Assembly: GCA_021823345.1 (NCBI GenBank)
Contig: JAKAOF010000002.1
Location: forward strand, 1-32,762
DNA from: Thermoplasmata archaeon
GTDB lineage: Archaea > Thermoplasmatota > Thermoplasmata > Lutacidiplasmatales > UBA184
Reading direction: 5' to 3'
Length of the DNA: 32,762 nucleotides
The notes below the pieces were generated by a model. The model saw only the letters and a program-made list of their open reading frames with translations, searched no databases and had not been told where the DNA came from. Of this stretch, positions 21,420 through 30,389 are shown in pieces; the stretch's first letter is position 1; every line of letters begins with the position of its first letter. Position numbers and translations under genes: made by a program.

Positions 21420-24400
21420 ATGAATCGGACGACGCAGCTGAGTCCATTGATTGCGCTGACTGCTCTGCTTTTGGTAAGTGTCCTGCCCTCGGTCGCAGCG
21501 ACTAGCTCGTCGAGCTATTCGTTGACGGTCCAGGTCCAGATGACCTCACCTGGGATCGCGCCAAATTGGCTTAACTTTACACTGACCAATGCGGCCACAG
21601 GACAATCCTGTGAAAGCCCCACAAACGGAGGCGCCGTAGTGTTCAACTCTGCGAGTTGCCCCATATTGGGTGCCGGCTGGTGGCACGTGTTCATGCCTCC
21701 ACAGCAACTCACGATCACCCCGAACAGCGTCTGGTACGCCACACCATCTAACGCCACCGGGATCCTCGTGCCCCTCGGACAGCCCAACGGGGTCACCGTG
21801 GGGACCATCTACTCCGGCATCAGTGTGGTCCAATCCACATCGACTCTGACGGGAAATCTGCTCGGGGTCGTCCCGGGAGCCAGCTACCATGTCTCGCTCC
21901 TCAACCCGGCCTTCCCGAACTACCCCATCGCGAGCCAGACGGTCATCGCCCCGGGTTTCCTGGCGGCACAAGCTTCGAGCACCCCGAGCGCACCCGCTCA
22001 GGTCCACTATGGTTCGAACCCGCTCGCAACCACCTACAACATCACGGTCTCCACCGCCCCCACCGGCTGCACGATCACCTTCAACGGTGCTCCGTACTCC
22101 AACGGCCAGACGATCAAGAACGTCTCCGCCGGCACGTACCCTATCGTAGCGAACTCATGCACTGGGGCTACGTTCAGCACCTGGTCGAGCACCGCTGGAC
22201 CGGTCGCCACCCCAACGTTGTCCAACACCACGATCACGGTATCGAGTTCCGGTGTCCTCACGGCCACCTACACTACGACCACCGCCACCTACACGCTCAA
22301 GAACGTCCCCACGGGAACCTGGACCTTGCTCACCTCGGGTATCGGATCTACGAGCTTCAACTCCCCGCGGTACAACTATACCTCGGTGACCATCAGCTCC
22401 TCATCCGTGACCAAGAACGTCACGATCTCCGACTACCTCCTCTGGGGAAACATCCACACTCCCACCGGAGTGCTCAACAGCTCGGGGACCAACCTGACAG
22501 TTTGGGACACGACCTCCCACCAATTGTATAGTTCGTTCTGGCCCTCGACCGGTTCCACCTACTACCAGATGGGACTCTACTCCTCAGCCATTGGAACCCA
22601 AGGCGGGAACCAGAGCTTCGTGGCCTTCGTTGACCCACGAGGGTACAACACTTCCTACCATGCGCTGACGGTAGGCCCGTCCAAGCCGACCGCGGAGTTC
22701 AACCCATTCTCAAACTCGGGCGCGGCAGACACCTACACGACCACGCTTACGTTCGGAACCAACTTCTCGTTCGTGAAGGTTTCCAGTGACGCTCGCTTGA
22801 ACTCGAGCGGAGTCTTCACCCAGCTCCCGAACGCGACCGTGGGCAACCTCTGGGCGCAACTGGGCCTTGACTTCAACGCGAGCCAGCTGTCGTTCTCCAG
22901 CACCAACTACCCGCAGTTCGCTCGGTGGCTCCAGTACAACGGGCCCATCTTCCCGGTCGAATCCTACGGGTTGGCCGTGAACGGCACGCCCTTCCTGGAC
23001 AATGGCAAGTACACGAGCTCGTTCTCGGACCCCGCCTCGGCAGGACCGATCTCCTACACGAGCACTGCCGGGTACTCCTATTCGACGGCCTACTCGTACA
23101 ACCTGTCCAAGTCGCTGAAGGCGAACTACTCATCCTACACGCTCTCGATGGGATTCAGCTACCCCTCCGACAGCCAGGCGATGAACTACACGGTCAACTT
23201 GCCGAGCGGCTACGTTCTGAAGAACAACACCGCGGCGCCCGCCAACTCCAACCTCACGGCGGCCGGGCCCCAGGGAACCCTCGGACGGCTATGGACCAGC
23301 TTCACGCTGACGACCCACCCCTACGCACACACGATGGGATACGCCAACTTCACGATCTACAAGATCGAGAACGTCTCCGCGATCGTCAACGTCAGCAGCA
23401 CGAACTTCGCCTTCTCGGAGAAGAACGTCCTCAACAAGACGCTCAACAACTACACCGTCGTCGTGGGTGCCAACAAGAACATCACCCTTACCGCCTCGCA
23501 CTCCCGCGTACCCCCCACGATGAACATCACCGCCTACCTCTGGAACCTCTCCGGACCGGGAGGCGCGTTCAACATCAACTCCCGGAATGCGACCGTCAAC
23601 CACACCTTCACTCAGGGTGGCAAATACCTGGGCACACTCACCATCGTCGCGAGCGGCGGCAACAAGAACACGACCAACTTCACGATCTACGTGTCCAGCC
23701 TGAACCCGAACGCACAGATCAGCGTCAATAACACCCACATCCAGAGCGCGAACGGCGTGCGCTACCTCTACGTCAACTGGAGCCAGATGCTCCAGTTCAA
23801 CGCTTCGGGAAGCAATGACTCCATCGCGCCCACCGTGCCCCCCAGCCAGCTCCCGGGCAACATCTCCGTTGCCTCGTGGAACATATCGGCCTATGGGGCG
23901 TACAAGGTCGTGAATTACACGGTCGGACAGAACGCGAACGTGTTCAGTAACTTCTCGTTCCAGTTCCAAGGAGCGGGACACTACTACTCGAGCGCGGTCA
24001 CACTGGGAGGAACCTCCCTCCACCTTGTCGGTTGGCTCTACACGATATCCCTCAATGTCTGGGACGCAGGAGGCAACCGTGCCAACACCACGCTCTACGT
24101 GCTGGTCAACGACACGGAGAAGCCCATCGCGCTCGGCAGCGTTCAGAACTCGGCCGGGAAGAACATCACCGGTGGCCTTGTCGAGAACAAGAACGGCACC
24201 GTCGAGGTCAAGCTGCTCGACAAGTACAGCAGCGACCCCCACAACGGATCCGTCGCGAGCTACAACTGGAGCGTCGTGAATGCGGCCGGCACGAACATCT
24301 CGGGCCAGCACATCAACGCCACCAAGAAGTTCTACCTGAACTCGAGCACTGCCCAGGTTTGGATCCTCTACCTGCCCGCCTCGACCGGGACGTACAACTT

Positions 24401-25109
24401 CTCGTTGAACGTCACGGACCTAGCCGGGAACAAGGCCAACTCGACCTACCCGGTCACGGTGGCGCAAAACCTCACCTACCGGCCGGTCATCTCGGTCGGT
24501 AACCTTACGGCCGCCAGCACGATGACCGACGGCACGTCCTACACGATCTGGGTCAACGTCAACAACACGGGATACAAGACCTCGGTCGCCGACAACGTGA
24601 CGATGGAGTTCTACATCACGAACCCGGACGGCACGGGCAAGACCGTGATCGGAGGCTCCCCCAGTGCAGTCAAGTGGTACGGTTACACCAAGGGCGTGGT
24701 CAACTCCTCGGCTTCGTTCACGGGCACTTTGCCCACGATGGATGCGAACGTCAGCTGGCGCGCTCAGATCAGCTACACGCCATCGGACGGCTTCACGGGC
24801 ACCAAGGAACTGTGGGCGAACGCCAGCGCTTCGAACGAGTTCATCGGAGAGTACAGCAACAAGGCCAACGTGGCGCACACCCCGGTGACCATCAACCCGA
24901 ACCCGCTCACCTTCTACCTGGAGATAGTTGCGATCGTGGTGGTCGTCGTCGTCATCCTAGCGATCGTCATCATCGTCTACCGGCGGCGCAAGTCCGGCGG
25001 CACCTCGACCAAGAAGGACAGCGGCAAGGACAAGGGCAAGGCCTCGAAGACTGAGACGATCAAGGACAAGCCCAAGGCGTCCACGGAAGAGGAAGAAGAA
25101 GAGGAATAG
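21420..25109 (+). CDS. Giant secreted, membrane-anchored, sequon-rich surface protein (S-layer candidate)
   Basis: A 1229-residue surface protein. The signal peptide MNRTTQLSPLIALTALLLVSVLPSVAA is followed by an all-beta ectodomain with roughly sixty N-x-S/T glycosylation sequons (counted by eye). A Cys-pair module (GCTITFNGAPYSNGQTI ... SCTGATFSTWSS, about 212-260) is shared with the Kelch protein. PKD-like beta segments recur (for example ITAYLWNLSGPGG, VASWNISAYG, VASYNWSVVN). A C-terminal TM (VVVVVVILAIVIIVYRRRK, about 1175-1195) is followed by a Lys-rich tail ending in a run of Glu. Codons are strongly biased to C-ending forms, more than in neighbours, as in highly expressed genes. Location beside ribosomal-protein genes and the strong terminator agree with high expression. 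S-layer identity is inference; a glycosylated adhesin is the alternative. Confidence 0.85.
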   Translation: MNRTTQLSPLIALTALLLVSVLPSVAATSSSSYSLTVQVQMTSPGIAPNWLNFTLTNAATGQSCESPTNGGAVVFNSASCPILGAGWWHVFMPPQQLTITPNSVWYATPSNATGILVPLGQPNGVTVGTIYSGISVVQSTSTLTGNLLGVVPGASYHVSLLNPAFPNYPIASQTVIAPGFLAAQASSTPSAPAQVHYGSNPLATTYNITVSTAPTGCTITFNGAPYSNGQTIKNVSAGTYPIVANSCTGATFSTWSSTAGPVATPTLSNTTITVSSSGVLTATYTTTTATYTLKNVPTGTWTLLTSGIGSTSFNSPRYNYTSVTISSSSVTKNVTISDYLLWGNIHTPTGVLNSSGTNLTVWDTTSHQLYSSFWPSTGSTYYQMGLYSSAIGTQGGNQSFVAFVDPRGYNTSYHALTVGPSKPTAEFNPFSNSGAADTYTTTLTFGTNFSFVKVSSDARLNSSGVFTQLPNATVGNLWAQLGLDFNASQLSFSSTNYPQFARWLQYNGPIFPVESYGLAVNGTPFLDNGKYTSSFSDPASAGPISYTSTAGYSYSTAYSYNLSKSLKANYSSYTLSMGFSYPSDSQAMNYTVNLPSGYVLKNNTAAPANSNLTAAGPQGTLGRLWTSFTLTTHPYAHTMGYANFTIYKIENVSAIVNVSSTNFAFSEKNVLNKTLNNYTVVVGANKNITLTASHSRVPPTMNITAYLWNLSGPGGAFNINSRNATVNHTFTQGGKYLGTLTIVASGGNKNTTNFTIYVSSLNPNAQISVNNTHIQSANGVRYLYVNWSQMLQFNASGSNDSIAPTVPPSQLPGNISVASWNISAYGAYKVVNYTVGQNANVFSNFSFQFQGAGHYYSSAVTLGGTSLHLVGWLYTISLNVWDAGGNRANTTLYVLVNDTEKPIALGSVQNSAGKNITGGLVENKNGTVEVKLLDKYSSDPHNGSVASYNWSVVNAAGTNISGQHINATKKFYLNSSTAQVWILYLPASTGTYNFSLNVTDLAGNKANSTYPVTVAQNLTYRPVISVGNLTAASTMTDGTSYTIWVNVNNTGYKTSVADNVTMEFYITNPDGTGKTVIGGSPSAVKWYGYTKGVVNSSASFTGTLPTMDANVSWRAQISYTPSDGFTGTKELWANASASNEFIGEYSNKANVAHTPVTINPNPLTFYLEIVAIVVVVVVILAIVIIVYRRRKSGGTSTKKDSGKDKGKASKTETIKDKPKASTEEEEEEE

Positions 25110-25126
25110 GGTAACTCCCACCCCTC

Positions 25127-25184
25127 GACTGCCCCCCTCGCCCAACCAGGTGGGTGGGGGCAGTCCAACAATTTTTTTATTTTC
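25127..25184 (+). terminator. Hairpin plus T-tract after the giant surface-protein gene
   Basis: GACTGCCCCC (25127-25136) and GGGGGCAGTC (25156-25165) form a perfect 10-bp stem. It is followed after five bases by ATTTTTTTATTTT (25171-25183). Archaeal termination mostly needs only the T-tract, so the combined hairpin and T-tract suggests an efficient stop for a strong transcript. It lies between two convergent genes. Confidence 0.75.
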
Positions 25185-26269
25185 TAACGCTTGGACGGCT
25201 TGGCCGTATTCATGCGTTGTGCAAACTTCTTGTAGATCTCGGCGGCCCGCATGACGGCTTCGATCTTGACGTATTCGTTGGTCTGATGGGCCAGTTCCTC
25301 GGAACCGGCACCGAAGATCACCACGTGCGGGTTTACCGGGAGATAGTGCACCGCCTCGGAGGCATGGGCCAACACCGTGCGCTCGGTCGCGGCCACATCG
25401 ACCATCGCTCGAATGTGCTCGGCGTTGGGGTCGATGTGGAGGGCGGGCATGTTGACGATCTGCCGCAGGGTGTAAGGGGTCTTGATGCGGTGAAGATGCT
25501 CTTCGAGCTCCCGGGTAAGGGAATCCGGAGTGTACGGCGGGGGGAAGCGGACATCCACTTCCGTGATGCAGCGAGAGGGAACGACATTGACCCTGGTTCC
25601 TCCCGAGATCACGGCCGGGTTCAGCGTCACCCGTCCCATCTCGGAGTGTTCGACACGCCCCTTGAACCCTTCGAGCGCCTTCAGCAAGCGCATCATCTTC
25701 GTGATGGCGTTGTCCCCGAGCTGGGGCATCGCACCGTGAGCGGCCTTGCCCTTGGTCTCGATCGAGACGTCGAGTACCCCCTTCTCAGAATAGCCTACCC
25801 GCAGAGCGGTCGGTTCTCCGATCACGATGGAGCGTGCCCGGCGGACCGTGAGCGTCTTGGCCAAGCTTGCGGCTCCCGCCATGGTCGTCTCCTCGTCCGT
25901 GGTGAAGGCCAGGGTGACCGGGATCTTGCGGTGCACGAGGTCCTGTGCTGCCTGGAGCATGGCGACCACGCTGCCCTTCATGTCCGAAGCTCCTCGACCG
26001 TACATCCGGCCCGAAGCGATCTGACCCTGGGAGAAGTTCCAGAAATCCCCGATCGGCGGGGTGTCGAGGTGGCCCGAGAATAGCACGCCCCGTTCGCCGT
26101 ATTCGGCCAGGATGGCCGGCGCCGTAGGGGAGCCATGAATGGAGGTGGTCATCTTCAGTCGATCGGCGAAATACTGTACGTAGTCGATGATCTCTCGCTT
26201 GTTCGAAGTGACGTCCGAGGCGATGCCGATCAACTCAGTAAGCATGTCGACCGTTTGTCGCTTGACCAA
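25184..26269 (-). CDS. M20 family metallopeptidase / deacylase (ArgE/DapE type)
   Basis: A 361-residue di-zinc hydrolase of the ArgE/DapE/carboxypeptidase G2 superfamily. These enzymes remove acyl groups or C-terminal residues from amino acids and peptides in the cytoplasm. Motifs: LFSGHLDTPPIGD (metal-binding His and general-base Asp, about 62-74), GRGASDMKGSVVAML (bridging Asp, about 93), TTDEETTMAGA (Glu pair, about 122), KGKAAHGAMPQLGDNAI (dimerisation-domain His, about 170), and GAGSEELAHQTNEYV (C-terminal His, about 330). The exact substrate (acetylornithine, succinyl-diaminopimelate, LysW-lysine, dipeptide) cannot be told. The ORF track starts at GTG 26320. TTG at 26269 is preferred because GGAGTGGT lies 6 nt upstream and a TATA-like CTTAATAC (26305-26312) precedes it; ATG at 26245 is an alternative. 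Confidence 0.9.
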   Translation of the reverse strand: MVKRQTVDMLTELIGIASDVTSNKREIIDYVQYFADRLKMTTSIHGSPTAPAILAEYGERGVLFSGHLDTPPIGDFWNFSQGQIASGRMYGRGASDMKGSVVAMLQAAQDLVHRKIPVTLAFTTDEETTMAGAASLAKTLTVRRARSIVIGEPTALRVGYSEKGVLDVSIETKGKAAHGAMPQLGDNAITKMMRLLKALEGFKGRVEHSEMGRVTLNPAVISGGTRVNVVPSRCITEVDVRFPPPYTPDSLTRELEEHLHRIKTPYTLRQIVNMPALHIDPNAEHIRAMVDVAATERTVLAHASEAVHYLPVNPHVVIFGAGSEELAHQTNEYVKIEAVMRAAEIYKKFAQRMNTAKPSKR

Positions 26270-26529
26270 GGTAATACCACTCCGCCGGAGGTGAATGCGT
26301 TCGAGTATTAAGGGATTCACAACGAAGATTTCCCTACCCCAAGGAGGGCAAATCCCCCTGGCGGGCGGGAAGCCAGGTCGACGTGAGCTCGCCCGGTCGC
26401 GGAGGAACCTACTTCCACGGAGGCCAAGGAGCGTGCGGCTACCGAAAGGATATAGGTTTCTCGAGCTATTGCACTCTCAGCGTGCAGGCGTATTCGCGGC
26501 CGACCCGGTACCACGACCCCGATGAGGAC

Positions 26530-26907
26530 ATGCCCATCCTCGTGGCGATCATCGCCGTGCTGATGGGGATCATCGGCGGAGCGGCACTCATCCTGGGGCT
26601 CGTGTACATCTTCTCTCCCTGGGCGAGCGGCCTCGATCAGAACGCGATCGTCCAGTTCCTCAACCAGTACGTGATCCATGCCGGGCCGCTCACCGGGATC
26701 CTGCTCGCCATCGGTGGGGCTGCCGTGGTTTCGATCGCCATGGGACTCTGGCACCAGGAGGCATGGTCCCTCTGGTTCTGTGTCGTGGCAATCGCGTTGG
26801 GAGAGGTCTACCTCTTCTTCTTCAAGGTCCCGTTCAGCTACATCTTCCTGTCCCTGCTCATCCTTTACATCTACCTTCTAGCCGTTCGTCAGCATTTCAA
26901 ACGATGA
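26530..26907 (+). CDS. Small membrane protein with four transmembrane segments
   Basis: A 125-residue protein of unknown function made almost entirely of four hydrophobic segments: ILVAIIAVLMGIIGGAALILGLVYI, GPLTGILLAIGGAAVVSIAMGLW, SLWFCVVAIALGEVYLFFF and FSYIFLSLLILYIYLLAV. It has a short basic end (RQHFKR). The upstream part of the ORF-track entry (26383-26529) lacks membrane or domain character. ATG at 26530 is given; a GTG at 26478 is possible. Its stop overlaps the start of the nitrilase-family gene (ATGA), so the pair is probably translated together. Confidence 0.75.
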   Translation: MPILVAIIAVLMGIIGGAALILGLVYIFSPWASGLDQNAIVQFLNQYVIHAGPLTGILLAIGGAAVVSIAMGLWHQEAWSLWFCVVAIALGEVYLFFFKVPFSYIFLSLLILYIYLLAVRQHFKR

Positions 26908-27695
26908 GGCTCGCACTTGCGGAGGTCAAACCTCGGGCCCGCAAGGTCCCGGAGAACCTCTGCGCCATGGAAGGGATCATCAACCAAGCCCCTCACGCGG
27001 ACCTAGTAGCGTTCCCCGAGCTCTACCTCACCGGTTACGCTTTGGGGGACACCCTGCATCGGCTGGCCCTGTCGCGGGACGGAAAGGAGACTGCGACGCT
27101 GCTCGAGATATCCAAGCGAACGCGCAAGTGGATCGTGACGGGTGCCCCGTTCCGGAGCCCCGTCCGAAGCGGAGAGGTGTGGAACGTTGCGCTGGTGGCG
27201 GGTCCCGACGGAACGCTCCTTGTCAACGGAAAGCGTCATCTGCCCAACTTCGGACCCTTCGAGGAGGGGCTGCACTTCTCTGCCGCGGAGGACGGGACCG
27301 TGGTCGAGACTCCCTTCGGACGCATCGGCACGCTGATCTGTTACGAAGTGTTCTTTCCCGAAGTGGCCCGCAAGCTGGCCCTCAAGGGGGTGGACCTGCT
27401 GCTAGCCATCTCGGCCTCGCCGGTCACCTCACGGACGCTCTTTGAGAAGCTCTTGCCGGCCCGGGCGATCGAGAATGGAACAGGGATCGCCTACGTCAAC
27501 CGGGTGGGCGTGGAGGATTCGATCGTGTTCGACGGAGGGTCCGAGTTCTGTGATCCCCGCGGAGAGGTCCTCGAGCCCGAGGTGCGGACCCTGGAAGAGG
27601 GCCAGCGGATCCTCGAGTATGACCTCCCGTTGGAGGACTACGCGCGGTTCCGCCCCGCTCGCCCGGTACTGCGGGACGTGTCCCAGTTAGCCTGA
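26904..27695 (+). CDS. Carbon-nitrogen hydrolase (nitrilase superfamily)
   Basis: A 263-residue amidohydrolase. The Glu-Lys-Cys catalytic triad is visible: FPELYLTGYAL (Glu about 39), GKRHLPNFGPFEEGLHF (Lys about 110) and IGTLICYEVFFPEVARKL (Cys about 145). The substrate is unknown; many relatives cleave omega-amides, N-carbamoyl compounds or glutamine. A role as the glutaminase part of an NAD synthetase is possible, but no synthetase domain is present. ATG at 26904 overlaps the stop of the small membrane protein; the longer ORF-track start is a shadow in that gene. Its 3' end overlaps convergent acnA by 9 nt. Confidence 0.92.
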   Translation: MRLALAEVKPRARKVPENLCAMEGIINQAPHADLVAFPELYLTGYALGDTLHRLALSRDGKETATLLEISKRTRKWIVTGAPFRSPVRSGEVWNVALVAGPDGTLLVNGKRHLPNFGPFEEGLHFSAAEDGTVVETPFGRIGTLICYEVFFPEVARKLALKGVDLLLAISASPVTSRTLFEKLLPARAIENGTGIAYVNRVGVEDSIVFDGGSEFCDPRGEVLEPEVRTLEEGQRILEYDLPLEDYARFRPARPVLRDVSQLA

Positions 27696-30344
27696 GAGCC
27701 GCTTGGAGAGGGCATACGGGAGCACGCCGCCGGCCCGAGCGTATTCGAGCTCGATGGGGTTCTCCAACCGAAGCCGGACCGGGAACTGTTTCACGGAACT
27801 TCCCTCGCGCGCGGTGACGTCTACCTGGCCCCCGAGCGTCAACTTGCCCGCGGGTAATTTGAGGTCAAAGGTTTCCCGACCCGTGAGGCCGAGCCCCTTC
27901 CATCCCGTACCCTCCAGGAACTGGAGGGGAAGGACCCCCATCCCAGCCAGGTTGCTCCGGTGGATCCGCTCGTAGGTCTCGGCGATGACCGCCCGTACCC
28001 CCAGCAAAAGGGGGCCCTTGGCGGCCCAGTCCCGAGAGCTCCCCTGCCCGTAGCGCTTCCCGGCCATCACGATGAGCGGGACCTTCTCGGCGGCGTATTT
28101 CTGGGACACCTCGTACAGGGAATCGACCCCTCCCTCCGGGAAGTGGCGGGACCAGCCGCCGTCCCGGCCCTCGACCATGTAGTTCTTGAGGCGAGTGTTG
28201 GCGAAGGTTCCCCGGACCATCACCTCATGGTTCCCCCGTCGCGAACCATAGGTGTTGAATTCGGAAGCGGGGACCTTGTGACCCTGGAGGTATCTGCCCG
28301 CGGGGCTATCCACCGGAATCTCCCCCGCCGGGGAGATATGGTCCGTCGAAACATTGTCCCCGAGAAGGGCGAGGGCCCGAGCTCCCGAGAAAAGTAGACC
28401 ATCTGGAGCGGGTTGCACGGGTCGAGGAGACGAGAAGAAAGGTACCTCTCGCAGGTACGTCGACGTTCCCTCCCACGGATACATCGCCCCGTGCGCTACC
28501 GTCAGGTGGTCCCAGAGGGGTCCGCCATGGTAGGACTCCACGTAGTTGTGGGAGAACATCTTCTGGTCGATCGAAGTGTCCATGATCTCTCGGATCTCTC
28601 CGTCGGCCGGCCAGACATCCTTCAGGAACACGGGTTGACCCTGGGGAGTCGTTCCCAGGGGGTCCTTCGAGAGGTCGATGTCGATCCTTCCCGCCAGTGC
28701 GGCCGCCACGACGAGCATGGGGGAAGCGAGGTAGTTCGCCCGGACCAGGTTGTGGACCCGGGCCTCAAAGTTCCGATTTCCGCTGAGGACCGAGACCAGA
28801 AAGGCATCGTCTTCCGTCACGGACTTCTCACTGAGCGGAGACAGCGGTCCACTGTTCCCGATACAGGTGGTGCAACCATACCCCACGAGCGCGAATCCCA
28901 GCTGAGTCAGCGGTTCGAGGAGCCTCGAGCGCTCCAGGTAGGCCGTGACGACCTTCGAGCCAGGGGCGAGGGAAGCCTTGACGAACGGGTCGAGCTTCAG
29001 ACCCAGCGCGAGCGCCTTCTTGGCGATGAGGCCCGCCCCGACCATCACCGATGGGTTGGAAGTGTTGGTGCAGCTCGTGATCGCCGCGATCGCGATGCGA
29101 CCATCCGCCGAAGGCCCCGAAGCGGCCGTAGCGTGGGAGGGGCGGTCCTTGCGGTAGGTTTCGAGCGCCTCTCGGAACGAGGACGGGACCTCCGAGAGCG
29201 TCCGAGCCTCTTCGGGATTCCGGGGACCCGCCATGCTGGGAGATATGGACCCGAGGTCGAGCACGAGTTCCCGTGTGAACTCCGGGGCCGGGCTCTGGGC
29301 GTCTCTCCATAGTCCGAGCCGGCGGGCATAGTCCTCCACGAGCTGAACGTGGGCGGGATCCCGCCCCGTAAGACGAAGGTAGGCGATGGTGGCCGTGTCG
29401 ATCGGGAACATGCTGGCCGTCGCCCCGTACTCCGGACACATGTTGGAAATGGTCGCCCGGTCGAAGGCCGAGATGTGAGCAAGCCCCGGTCCGAAGAACT
29501 CCACGAATCGATTGACGACCCCTTCCTTGCGGAGCATCCGGGTCACCGTGAGCACGATGTCCGTCGCGGTGACACCCGCCCTCGGGCTACCCTCGAGGCG
29601 GACCCCGACCACTTCCGGGTAGCTGACGAGATAGGGCTCCCCCAGCATGACCGCCTCGGCCTCGATCCCTCCGACCCCCCAACCCAGGACACACAGGCCG
29701 TTCACCATGGTGGTGTGGGAGTCGGTCCCGATGACCGTGTCCGGATAGGCGGTGCCGTCCTCATCGGTGACCACCGAAGCGAGGTATTCGAGGTTCACCT
29801 GGTGGCATATCCCGTTCCCAGGGGGCATCACCCGAAGCTTCGGGAACGCCGTCTGGGCCCACTTGAGGAAGGCGTAGCGCTCAGTATTGCGCTCGTACTC
29901 CTTGGCCATGTTGATCTCGAGCGACTGAGGGCTCCCGTAACTGTCGACCTGGACCGAGTGATCGATGACAAGGTCCATCCGGACCGACGAGTCGATGGCC
30001 CGCGCTTCCCGCCCGTTCCGCACGGCCGCATCACGCATCGAACCAAGGTCCACGATGACCGGTACTCCGGTGAAGTCCTGCAGGAGGACCCGGGACGGAA
30101 AGAAGGGCAGTTCTTCCCGGCGTTCCATGGTCTCCCCGTTGGCGAGGGCGCGGATACGCGCCCAGTCCATGCTCCCAGGGGAGGCATGCCGGAACATGTT
30201 CTCCAGGAGGATCTTGTGCACGATGGGACGGCGATCCCACTTCTTGGCATCGACCCCTTCGACCTGCCGAGGGTCGAAGATCCGATATTCGCGCTTTCCC
30301 GAGACAAAATTCCCTGGGGACGCAGCCTTCCCCGCTTCGTTCAT
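27687..30344 (-). CDS. acnA: Aconitate hydratase (AcnA type)
   Basis: An 885-residue [4Fe-4S] enzyme that interconverts citrate and isocitrate in the citric acid cycle. Domain order is normal: N-terminal domains with LLQDFTGVPVIVDLGSMRDA, IDHSVQVDSYG, GNGICHQVNLEYLA, IGTDSHTTMVNGLCVLGWGVGGIEAEA and FFGPGLAHISAFDRATISNM. The cluster cysteines are in AITSCTNTSNPSVM (about 430) and GYGCTTCIGNSGPL (about 495). The swivel domain follows with GDNVSTDHISPAGEIP, FNTYGSRRGNHEVMVRGTFAN and MAGKRYGQGSSRDWAAKGPLLLGVRAVIAE. Length and residues fit AcnA/IRP1 rather than AcnB. ATG at 30344 lies about 27 nt from a TATA box, so the message is leaderless. No other citric-acid-cycle gene is adjacent. Confidence 0.97.
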   Translation of the reverse strand: MNEAGKAASPGNFVSGKREYRIFDPRQVEGVDAKKWDRRPIVHKILLENMFRHASPGSMDWARIRALANGETMERREELPFFPSRVLLQDFTGVPVIVDLGSMRDAAVRNGREARAIDSSVRMDLVIDHSVQVDSYGSPQSLEINMAKEYERNTERYAFLKWAQTAFPKLRVMPPGNGICHQVNLEYLASVVTDEDGTAYPDTVIGTDSHTTMVNGLCVLGWGVGGIEAEAVMLGEPYLVSYPEVVGVRLEGSPRAGVTATDIVLTVTRMLRKEGVVNRFVEFFGPGLAHISAFDRATISNMCPEYGATASMFPIDTATIAYLRLTGRDPAHVQLVEDYARRLGLWRDAQSPAPEFTRELVLDLGSISPSMAGPRNPEEARTLSEVPSSFREALETYRKDRPSHATAASGPSADGRIAIAAITSCTNTSNPSVMVGAGLIAKKALALGLKLDPFVKASLAPGSKVVTAYLERSRLLEPLTQLGFALVGYGCTTCIGNSGPLSPLSEKSVTEDDAFLVSVLSGNRNFEARVHNLVRANYLASPMLVVAAALAGRIDIDLSKDPLGTTPQGQPVFLKDVWPADGEIREIMDTSIDQKMFSHNYVESYHGGPLWDHLTVAHGAMYPWEGTSTYLREVPFFSSPRPVQPAPDGLLFSGARALALLGDNVSTDHISPAGEIPVDSPAGRYLQGHKVPASEFNTYGSRRGNHEVMVRGTFANTRLKNYMVEGRDGGWSRHFPEGGVDSLYEVSQKYAAEKVPLIVMAGKRYGQGSSRDWAAKGPLLLGVRAVIAETYERIHRSNLAGMGVLPLQFLEGTGWKGLGLTGRETFDLKLPAGKLTLGGQVDVTAREGSSVKQFPVRLRLENPIELEYARAGGVLPYALSKRLSG

Positions 30345-30367
30345 GCCGGGAGGGGAGCGCGAGGAGG

Positions 30368-30374
30368 ATTTATT
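30368..30374 (-). promoter_or_regulatory. TATA box for the aconitase gene
   Basis: Minus-strand AATAAAT is centred about 27 nt upstream of the ATG at 30344. It sits just before the stop codon of the surface-protease gene, so the two genes are transcribed in the same direction from separate promoters. Confidence 0.55.
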
Positions 30375-30389
30375 CTCGCTGAAGGGCCC

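Noticed and set aside
23289-24311. 340-residue minus-strand ORF in the giant surface-protein gene
   Set aside because: An antisense shadow caused by strong codon bias; Val/Asp/Arg-rich composition with no domain pattern.
25154-26083. 309-residue plus-strand ORF opposite the M20 peptidase
   Set aside because: The minus-strand frame carries all M20 metal-binding motifs; this one begins in the terminator region and has none.
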